NCBI RefSeq assembly: GCF_000422425.1
Contig: NZ_KE383829.1
Span: 184,021 to 248,020 of the forward strand
Source of the DNA: Oceanospirillum beijerinckii DSM 7166
Lineage (GTDB): Bacteria > Pseudomonadota > Gammaproteobacteria > Pseudomonadales > Halomonadaceae
Length of the DNA stretch: 64,000 nt
Direction: 5' to 3'
Part shown: positions 58,427-64,000 of the stretch, in pieces
Numbering within the stretch: the stretch's first letter is position 1
Layout of the letters: the number at the start of each line of letters is the position of its first letter
Position numbers and translations under genes: made by a program
The notes under the pieces: model-generated
What the model saw: only the letters and a program-made list of their open reading frames with translations
Told to the model about the DNA's origin: nothing
Database searches by the model: none

Positions 58427-60691
58427 ATGGTAAAAGTCCGCGAAGATCAACCAATCAATCCTGATGGTAGTGTCAATATCCCTGGATGGCTGAACCGGCT
58501 ACAGGATGATGTCACTCTGAGCAACCCTGAACGCGTGGAAAGTGCGTGTGAACTGGCACAGAGACTGGAGCAGGAGGCCGCCAGTAATGAAGAGAATGCT
58601 TGGGTCGCCTCCGGTGCCAGCAGCTTCCGTACAGGCCTGGAAATGGCCGATATTCTCGGCGAGCTGCAGATGGATGAAGACACCCTTATTGCTGCAATCC
58701 TGTACCGAGCGGTACGGGAAAATCAGATCAAGCTGGAAGCGATTGAAGAACAGTTTGGTGCTACCGTCAGCAAACTGATTCATGGTGTCACCGAGATGGC
58801 CGCCATCAGCCAGACTCAGATGCCGGATGATGGCGTGGTATTTGGCCAGAGCAAGAGTCAGCTGGAAAACCTGCGTAAGATGCTGGTGACCATGATCGAC
58901 GATGTGCGTGTCGCCCTGATCAAGCTGGCTGAGCGGACTTGCGCAATTCGGGAAGTGAAAAAAGCCCCCCGTGATAAGCGTTTGCGTGTTGCCCGTGAAG
59001 TCTTTGAGATTTATGCCCCGTTGGCCCACCGTCTAGGTATTGGTTATATCAAGTGGGAGCTGGAAGATCTGTCCTTCCGCTATCTGGAAGAGGAACAGTA
59101 TAAAAATATTGCCCGCCTGCTGTCGGAAAAGCGCCTGGACCGTACGGAATATATCGCGAAAGTTATCGCGTTACTGGAGAGTAAGTTACAGGCGGAGGGT
59201 ATTGAGCCCGAAGTCAATGGCCGCGCCAAACATATTTACAGTATCTGGCGTAAGATGAAGCGTAAGAACATCGACTTCTCAGAAGTGTATGATGTGCGCG
59301 CGGTACGTATTCTGGTACCGGATGTCAAAGATTGCTATACCGCTTTGGGTATTATTCACGGTCTTTGGCATCATATTCCACACGAGTTTGACGACTATAT
59401 CGCCACGCCTAAAGAGAACGGTTACCGCTCACTGCATACTGCGGTAGTGGGGCCGGAAGGTAAGGTGCTGGAAGTTCAGATCCGTACCCATGATATGCAC
59501 GAAGAGGCTGAACTGGGCGTTTGTGCCCATTGGCTGTATAAAGGCACGGATACCAATCAGACCAGCGATTCCTATGAAGAGAAGATCGCCTGGCTGCGTC
59601 AGGTATTGGAATGGCATGAAGAGGTGGGTGATGCCAACGGTCTGCGTGAAGAGCTGCGCAATGATGTTGCACCGGATCGTATCTATATCTTTACCCCGGA
59701 TGGCCATGTTGTTGATCTACCCCACGATGCGACCCCAGTCGATTTTGCTTATCGTGTCCACACCGAGGTAGGGCACCGCTGTCGAGGTGCCAAAGTTAAT
59801 GGTCGTATCGTACCTTTGACCTACCGCCTGAAAACCGGTGATCAGGTGGAGATTCTGACTTCAGAGAGAACACGGCCCAGTCGTGACTGGTTGAACCCTG
59901 CGTTGGGTTATGCCCTGACATCCCGTACGCGGGCCAAGATTCAAAGCTGGTTTAAACTGCAGGATCGTGATCAGAATATTATCGAAGGCCGTCATCTGCT
60001 GGAGAAAGAGTTTAAGCAACTGGGCCTGAATGATCTGGATCTGAAGAAACTGGCTAAAGCGGTCAACTACAGTGCAGAAGATGATATGTATGCCGCACTG
60101 GGTGCCGGTGATCTGCGTATCGGTCAGGTGCTGAGCGTGGCGCAGAACCTGTTTGGTGAGACCGACGACGAAGAGCAGATGGAGAAATTCCTGACCAATC
60201 GTCGTTATCATCAGGGGGGTAAAGGCTCCGATGATGTCACTATTCACGGTGTCGGCAACCTGATGACTCAAATCGCTAAATGCTGTCACCCGCTGCCGGG
60301 TGATGAAATTATCGGTTATATCACGATTGGTCGCGGTGTTTCGATTCACCGTCAGGACTGTGCTAATGCCTGGCAGCTTCGAGAAGATGATCCTAACCGT
60401 ATTATCAACGTAGAGTGGGGGGCGAAGACCAACCACATGTATTCGGTAGACATCCGCATCCGCTCCTGGGATCGCCCGGGTTTGCTGCGGGATATCACGC
60501 TGGTGTTAGCCAATGAAAAGGTCAATGTATTGTCATCGAACACCCTGACCGATAAAAAAGAGAATCAGGCTAATATCCTGATCACACTGGAAGTGGAAAG
60601 TTTACAGGTGCTGGGACGGGTATTGAATCGTATCGAGCAGCTGCCCAATATTATTGACGTACAGCGTTTCTCAGAAAAGCGTACTGGCTAG
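58427..60691 (+). CDS. relA: GTP pyrophosphokinase RelA
   Basis: 754 residues. Ribosome-associated (p)ppGpp synthetase of the stringent response. The N-terminal hydrolase domain (about 45-200) has lost the HD catalytic pair (LYRAVREN in its place), the RelA hallmark. Synthetase domain at about 240-370 with VYDVRAVRILV and ATPKENGYRSLHTAVVG, TGS domain at about 410-470 (IYIFTPDGHVVDLP), zinc-finger/helical region with AKCCHPLPGD, and a C-terminal ACT domain from about 670. Preceded by 390 bp containing three repeat features. No mazG follows; a terminator and repeat do. Confidence 0.97.
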   Translation: MVKVREDQPINPDGSVNIPGWLNRLQDDVTLSNPERVESACELAQRLEQEAASNEENAWVASGASSFRTGLEMADILGELQMDEDTLIAAILYRAVRENQIKLEAIEEQFGATVSKLIHGVTEMAAISQTQMPDDGVVFGQSKSQLENLRKMLVTMIDDVRVALIKLAERTCAIREVKKAPRDKRLRVAREVFEIYAPLAHRLGIGYIKWELEDLSFRYLEEEQYKNIARLLSEKRLDRTEYIAKVIALLESKLQAEGIEPEVNGRAKHIYSIWRKMKRKNIDFSEVYDVRAVRILVPDVKDCYTALGIIHGLWHHIPHEFDDYIATPKENGYRSLHTAVVGPEGKVLEVQIRTHDMHEEAELGVCAHWLYKGTDTNQTSDSYEEKIAWLRQVLEWHEEVGDANGLREELRNDVAPDRIYIFTPDGHVVDLPHDATPVDFAYRVHTEVGHRCRGAKVNGRIVPLTYRLKTGDQVEILTSERTRPSRDWLNPALGYALTSRTRAKIQSWFKLQDRDQNIIEGRHLLEKEFKQLGLNDLDLKKLAKAVNYSAEDDMYAALGAGDLRIGQVLSVAQNLFGETDDEEQMEKFLTNRRYHQGGKGSDDVTIHGVGNLMTQIAKCCHPLPGDEIIGYITIGRGVSIHRQDCANAWQLREDDPNRIINVEWGAKTNHMYSVDIRIRSWDRPGLLRDITLVLANEKVNVLSSNTLTDKKENQANILITLEVESLQVLGRVLNRIEQLPNIIDVQRFSEKRTG

Positions 60692-60731
60692 TTTAGTGCT
60701 GATTTAAACTGAACGTCAGAAATGGACGTAT

Positions 60732-60769
60732 AAAAACGGCTGCAACCTTATGGAAGCAGCCGTTTTTTT
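60732..60769 (+). terminator. Rho-independent terminator after relA
   Basis: Stem AAAAACGGCTGC (60732-60743) with GCAGCCGTTTTT (60756-60767), 12-nt loop, extra T residues. Confidence 0.9.
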
Positions 60770-60800
60770 ATATCATCTACATCTATCGTTAATAACACCT

Positions 60801-60940
60801 ATACCATTACTGATAAATTATTTGATATTTGGATTTGGTTAGACAAGCGAAGCGCCATTCGACACTGACCTAGATACCCAATTATTGTCGGAAGGCACCT
60901 ACGGCTTTTCCGGCCTACAGCAACTTATCAGGATTGGTTT
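60801..60940 (+). repeat. ~140-bp palindromic intergenic repeat, family A copy 2
   Basis: Ends are ATACCATTACTGATAAATT at 60801-60819 and the reverse complement of AACCAATCCTGATAAGTT at about 60922-60939. The interior GACAAGCGAAGCGCCATTCG and TGTCGGAAGGCACCTACGGC correspond base for base to copy 1 on the opposite strand, with no gaps over the whole length. It ends about 24 bp before the HicB-like gene. Confidence 0.8.
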
Positions 60941-60963
60941 TAAACGCCGACTGGGGATATTGA

Positions 60964-61191
60964 GTGAGCCTGATTGTGTATAAAAGCTATGCAGCCCGAG
61001 TAGACTTTGATGCGGGTAAAGTCTGTCTGGTTGGCAAGATTACAGGCGTGGAACCTGAGATCACTTTTTATGGCAAAACTCTGGAAGAGATTCAGTCTGA
61101 GTTTCATAAGGCGGTGGATCAATATTTGGCTGAATTACCGCAAAGCCCCGGTATGGTAACACCTGCACAATGCAGCCAGGGTAAACCCTAA
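60964..61191 (+). CDS. Short HicB-like antitoxin domain protein, probably truncated
   Basis: 75 residues from a GTG start. The core YKSYAARVDFDAGKVCLVGK and TFYGKTLEEIQSEFHKAVDQ match the HicB RNase-H-like fold of the YkyK/HicB family. Full members continue into a ribbon-helix-helix DNA-binding domain of about 35-40 residues; here the protein instead ends in a Pro/Gln-rich tail. No HicA-like toxin is adjacent. The family A repeat ends 24 bp upstream, where a promoter would be. I read it as an orphan remnant in an accessory region; a self-standing short HicB cannot be excluded. Confidence 0.7.
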   Translation: MSLIVYKSYAARVDFDAGKVCLVGKITGVEPEITFYGKTLEEIQSEFHKAVDQYLAELPQSPGMVTPAQCSQGKP

Positions 61192-61361
61192 GGCCATCAA
61201 GATTATTCTTATATAACCCCTGTCATGGTTGGCATTGATGTGCTCAGCAGAGTTAACCAAGACACCTTATTTGCTTTTGTCCCTATCCCCTCTTCTGATT
61301 AGCCTACTCAGCCAAAAATAGTTAAACTATTAATTAATATATTAACTAATTTGAGTTCAAG

Positions 61362-62696
61362 ATGGGTGCTCTATTGTCTTCCCTCACTTCTACCCTGAGA
61401 GTGATCTGGCCGTCGGTGGCGGTTACTGGTCCGATTCTGTTTGTGATGTGCTTGCTGGCGCTGTTGAATACCTTTCAGTTGGCTTCGACCGCTGAACTGG
61501 CGACGGTATTGGCCTGTGTCTTTGTGCTGTTGGAGTTACCGCGTTTAAAGCCGGGTCAACGTAAGCAGATCGGTATGCTGGCGGGGATTGGTTTTGCTTT
61601 TGCGCTGTGGGCTTGGTTTCAGGGCAGTGACTTGGCGTTGCTGGATCTTCTGGGGGAGCATCTTAAGCTGGTTATGCTGCTCACTGCGGTTAACTTTATC
61701 AGTCTGGCGACGCGCTTAGAGCGTAGCGGTGAGAGGCGCGGGTTGGGCAGTTTTTCCTTTACGCTGGTTGGTATGCATCTGTTCTCGGCGATTGCCAATT
61801 TCTCATCGGTAATTATGGTGGGTGATCAGGTGAAGCGTAACGAGCGGGTGGATGCGCTGTCGCAGATGATCCTTTCGCGGGGTTTTGGTCTGGCGGTGTT
61901 GTGGTCGCCGTTTCTCAGTATTCTGGCGCTGGTGTTAGAGCAGGTGCCGGGAGCGGAGTTATACCGTATCTATCCGTTTTCCATTTCGTTAGCGCTGTTG
62001 GGTTTGTTGCTGTGTGTGGTGGATGCCAAGCTGCGTTTTCCTCGGTCGTTGGCCGGTTATGAGGGTTATCCGTTAAAGGCATCGACGCTGACTTTACCTG
62101 TGGTGATGATGGCCTGTGTGTTGTTGATGACGGCCTTGTATCCGGTTTTGCCGACGGTGGCGGTGGTGTCCTGTGTGGCGATTCTGGCACCTTTGGCGCT
62201 GGTGTCGTTGCGCCAGGGGCCGGTATCGGGTGTTGGGACTTTAGGTCGGCATATTACGACTAAACTGGCGGATGCCCGTGCGGAGATCTCGCTGTTTCTG
62301 GCGGCGGGTATTCTGGCCGGTGGCGTTAAGGCGTGTATTGGTGTCGGTTTGATTGCTTTGCCGTTTACCGAGACCAATGCGTTAGTGGCGTCTGTGGTGT
62401 TATGTGCGGTGGTGTTTTTGGCCCATATTGGTCTGCATCAGCTGGCGGTGGTGGCTATTTTTGCCGGTCTGCTGGCAGATGTGACAACCACGCCAACGTT
62501 GATGGCGGTGGCTTATCTGTTGGCGACGGCGCTGTCGATGTCGGGTAGTACTTTTAGTGGTTTAAGCTTTATTTTGCAGGCGCGTTTTTATACTCAACCT
62601 CGGGATATTCTGTCGGTGAATCTGCCCTTTACTCTGGCGATGCTGGCGGCGGGTTGTGGCATCTTGTTTCTGATGGAAGCACTGGGTGTGAGCTAA
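61362..62696 (+). CDS. Polytopic inner-membrane protein, putative transporter
   Basis: 444 residues, not assigned to a named family. I count about ten to twelve hydrophobic segments, starting with VAVTGPILFVMCLLALLNTF and ending with FTLAMLAAGCGILFLMEALG. The late stretch GLHQLAVVAIFAGLL and the following ALSMSGSTFSGLSF has the small-residue loops seen in ion-transporter superfamily proteins, so a carrier role is plausible. Cytoplasmic loops contain ATRLERSGERRGLG. Codon third positions are G-rich (many GTG, CTG, GCG), unlike neighbours. It stands alone between hicB and the DUF2975 pair. Confidence 0.65.
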   Translation: MGALLSSLTSTLRVIWPSVAVTGPILFVMCLLALLNTFQLASTAELATVLACVFVLLELPRLKPGQRKQIGMLAGIGFAFALWAWFQGSDLALLDLLGEHLKLVMLLTAVNFISLATRLERSGERRGLGSFSFTLVGMHLFSAIANFSSVIMVGDQVKRNERVDALSQMILSRGFGLAVLWSPFLSILALVLEQVPGAELYRIYPFSISLALLGLLLCVVDAKLRFPRSLAGYEGYPLKASTLTLPVVMMACVLLMTALYPVLPTVAVVSCVAILAPLALVSLRQGPVSGVGTLGRHITTKLADARAEISLFLAAGILAGGVKACIGVGLIALPFTETNALVASVVLCAVVFLAHIGLHQLAVVAIFAGLLADVTTTPTLMAVAYLLATALSMSGSTFSGLSFILQARFYTQPRDILSVNLPFTLAMLAAGCGILFLMEALGVS

Positions 62697-62721
62697 TTTC
62701 AACTTTTTTAAATGATAGGCT

Positions 62722-62750
62722 TTGCTTATTCCTTGTTATTGTTTTACGAT
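62722..62750 (+). promoter_or_regulatory. Probable promoter of the DUF2975/XRE operon
   Basis: TTGCTT at 62722-62727 and TACGAT at 62745-62750, 17 bp apart. The -10 lies inside the left arm of the large palindrome, a layout expected for an autorepressed promoter. Confidence 0.55.
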
Positions 62751-62773
62751 AATTGTTATCGTAAAACAATAAC
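62735..62773. promoter_or_regulatory. Perfect 18+18-bp palindrome, probable operator
   Basis: GTTATTGTTTTACGATAA (62735-62752) is followed by TTG and then its exact reverse complement at 62756-62773. It ends 13 bp before the DUF2975 start codon and covers the -10 element. The likely reader is the XRE-type repressor encoded second in this operon. Confidence 0.75.
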
Positions 62774-62786
62774 TTTAGGATGAGTT

Positions 62787-63311
62787 ATGACAATATCTAC
62801 TTTAAGTACTGGTTTGTATAGAGCCAGTTGGGCGTTGGTCTGTTTTATTCCAGCCAGCTTTGTCTTTGATTGGTATCTGGCGATCAGTCAACAAGACCTG
62901 AATGAGGTACAGCTGTCATATGAGGTGGTTTATGGCAATCTTGAATTATGGCAATGGTCGGCGGGGGTTGGGTTAACAGCTCTGCCTATGCTGGCGCTGG
63001 TGGCTGCATTCAAGTATCTGAGCCACCTTATGAATGAATTTTCCCAGGGACACTATTTTTCCCTGCCTGCAATAAATTATCTGCACCGCTTTTCAACCTG
63101 GCTGCTGGTTAGCACCGCGCTGGGTATTGTGATTGTTCCCTTGCTCAGTGTGGCGCTGACTCTTAATAACCCGGTAGGCGAGCGTTGGATTATGGTTTCA
63201 TTGGAAAGTGATGACCTTTATGCTGCTCTGATTGCCCTGGTGTTTTTTGTGGTGACCCGTATTCTGCAGGAGGGACGGCGTCTTGATATGGAAAATGCGG
63301 AGTTTATTTGA
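62787..63311 (+). CDS. DUF2975 family membrane protein
   Basis: 174 residues with four predicted membrane segments (about 12-30, 50-72, 100-125 and 145-165). The pairing with a short Cro-type regulator is typical of DUF2975 proteins, which are thought to act as membrane partners of that regulator; function unknown. AGGATG lies 5 nt before the ATG. Its stop overlaps the next start (TGATG), so the two are translationally coupled. Confidence 0.82.
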   Translation: MTISTLSTGLYRASWALVCFIPASFVFDWYLAISQQDLNEVQLSYEVVYGNLELWQWSAGVGLTALPMLALVAAFKYLSHLMNEFSQGHYFSLPAINYLHRFSTWLLVSTALGIVIVPLLSVALTLNNPVGERWIMVSLESDDLYAALIALVFFVVTRILQEGRRLDMENAEFI

Positions 63312-63529
63312 TGCCGATTAAGGTATGTCTGGATCAGATTCTGGCTAAACGCAATGTGACCTCAAAGGCACTGGCAGAACATGTGGGCATTACGACAGCT
63401 AATATGTCATTGCTGAAACAGGGCAAGGTCAAGGGGATTCGCTTTGCCACACTGGAAAGTATTTGTGAGTTTCTGGAGTGTCAGCCAGGGGATATTTTGA
63501 TCTATGATCAGGATGAACGAGAATCCTGA
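63311..63529 (+). CDS. XRE/Cro-type helix-turn-helix regulator (YozG-like)
   Basis: 72 residues from the ATG at 63311. Almost the whole protein is one HTH_3/Cro domain: LDQILAKRNVTSKALAEHVG, ITTANMSLLKQGKVKGIRF as the recognition part, and FLECQPGDILIY. Such proteins often repress their own operon together with the DUF2975 partner. The upstream palindrome is the obvious target. A stem-loop at 63578-63634 follows. Confidence 0.9.
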   Translation: MPIKVCLDQILAKRNVTSKALAEHVGITTANMSLLKQGKVKGIRFATLESICEFLECQPGDILIYDQDERES

Positions 63530-63577
63530 GCGTTGAGTAGGCAGATGATCTGATTTTATCCGCTTGTAAGATAAGAG

Positions 63578-63634
63578 AGCAGCGTGATAGCAATAAAGCA
63601 TACAGGTATTGAGGCTTTATTGCTTTTCGCTGCT
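63578..63634 (+). terminator. Two-step hairpin after the XRE gene
   Basis: Inner stem AGCAATAAAGC (63589-63599) with GCTTTATTGCT (63614-63624), perfect 11 bp, and outer AGCAGCG (63578-63584) with CGCTGCT (63628-63634). TTTT follows the inner stem. Probably the terminator of the DUF2975/XRE operon and of anything arriving from the transposase side. Confidence 0.7.
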
Positions 63635-63739
63635 TGCCCGGTCTCCGTGTTACTATTCCCATTTTAACGGATAGCGCGTAATTCTCCTTCCAAAATTAAC
63701 GAGCTCAGGCGAGATATTTTGGTGGGAGATGGATAGCGC

Positions 63740-63758
63740 GGCCAACGTCAAGTTGGCC
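63740..63758. other. Subterminal hairpin of an IS200/IS605-type element
   Basis: GGCCAAC (63740-63746) pairs perfectly with GTTGGCC (63752-63758), loop GTCAA. It overlaps the stop end of the transposase gene. Such imperfect or perfect subterminal hairpins are what TnpA recognises as single strands. The 10-mer GGATAGCGCG occurs just before it (63731-63740) and again at 63669-63678. Confidence 0.65.
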
Positions 63759-63999
63759 TATCTTGATTCTCGATGTACTCTTTGAGCACTTCAACTGGTG
63801 CTCCGCCTGCAGTCAGCAGGCAGTAAGCTCGACTCCAGAGCACTGGTTTCCAATAATACTCTTTTAGGTGCTCTGAGAACTCTTTTCGAATCTTTCGGCT
63901 TGTGACCGTTTTTAGGCTGTTTACCAGCTTAGATGGCTGAATCGTCGGGTTAAGTTCAAGCAAAAGATGGATATGGTCGGATTCACCGCCAAACTCAAG
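63748..63999 (-). mobile_element. IS200/IS605 family Y1 transposase TnpA (partial)
   Basis: The last 83 codons; the start lies beyond the window. The HUH metal motif is in GGESDHIHLLLEL, and the catalytic tyrosine helix is in APVEVLKEYIENQ. Residues between, KLVNSLKTVTSRKIRKEF and YWKPVLWSRAYCLLTAGG, match TnpA of IS200/IS605-type elements, which transpose as single-stranded circles. No TnpB is visible in the window. Whether it is intact depends on sequence past 64000. Confidence 0.88.
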
Positions 64000-64000
64000 C

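Overview
The window reads as a chromosomal stretch of a marine-type gammaproteobacterium, most likely in or near the Oceanospirillaceae/Oceanospirillales. I base this on gene order and protein flavour: pilBCD-coaE-yacG, gyrA-serC-pheA-hisC-tyrA/aroA-cmk-rpsA, sdhE-ygfX-nadB/rpoE-rseABC-mucD-lepA-lepB-rnc-era-recO-pdxJ-acpS and barA/cysM-rlmD-relA are all arranged as in pseudomonads and their marine relatives. I cannot name the genus from sequence alone. Almost everything from 0.5 to 60.7 kb is core genome; only the last ~3.3 kb looks accessory.

Layout. 0-7 kb: the tail of a Nudix/thiamine-phosphate-synthase-like gene, a ~140-bp repeat, yacG, coaE (whose only ATG is out of frame across an A9 run), pilD, pilC, pilB and, divergently, the major pilin pilA, then a DinB-like protein. 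7-13.4 kb: a small unknown protein, a cation-diffusion-facilitator transporter, an acyltransferase, rdgC and a chemoreceptor. 13.6-25.3 kb: gyrA, serine and aromatic amino acid genes including a TyrA-AroA fusion, cmk and rpsA. 25.6-29.7 kb: a double NHL-propeller protein, an 82-residue charged protein and a Cache-domain chemoreceptor, probably co-oriented as one unit. 29.8-34.5 kb: trmJ, groEL-groES behind a sigma-32-like promoter, fxsA and a FabG-like reductase. 34.6-40.6 kb: a ComEA-like protein, pyrF, lapB-lapA, ihfB, sdhE-ygfX and nadB. 41.2-52.2 kb: the envelope-stress operon (rpoE-rseA-rseB-rseC-mucD), then lepA-lepB-rnc-era-recO-pdxJ-acpS. 52.3-60.7 kb: a BarA/GacS hybrid kinase, cysM, rlmD and relA. 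60.8-64 kb: the second copy of the ~140-bp repeat, a shortened HicB-like protein, an unassigned 12-TM-like membrane protein, a DUF2975/XRE pair behind a perfect 18+18-bp palindrome, and an IS200/IS605-type transposase running off the end.

The most interesting material lies between genes. A family of four 78-100 bp inverted-repeat elements (ends close to AGCGAAACAAAAGT / ACTTTTGTTTCGCT, with different internal hairpins) sits upstream of cmk, pyrF, rpoE and relA, always in the same orientation. A second, ~140-bp palindromic family has copies next to yacG and hicB. Also notable are the coaE homopolymer frameshift, the inverted repeat around the groESL promoter, the DUF2975/XRE operator-like palindrome, the 17-bp tandem repeats before relA, and the separation of ihfB-lapA-lapB from rpsA with reversed orientation. 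I saw no tRNA, rRNA or CRISPR array.
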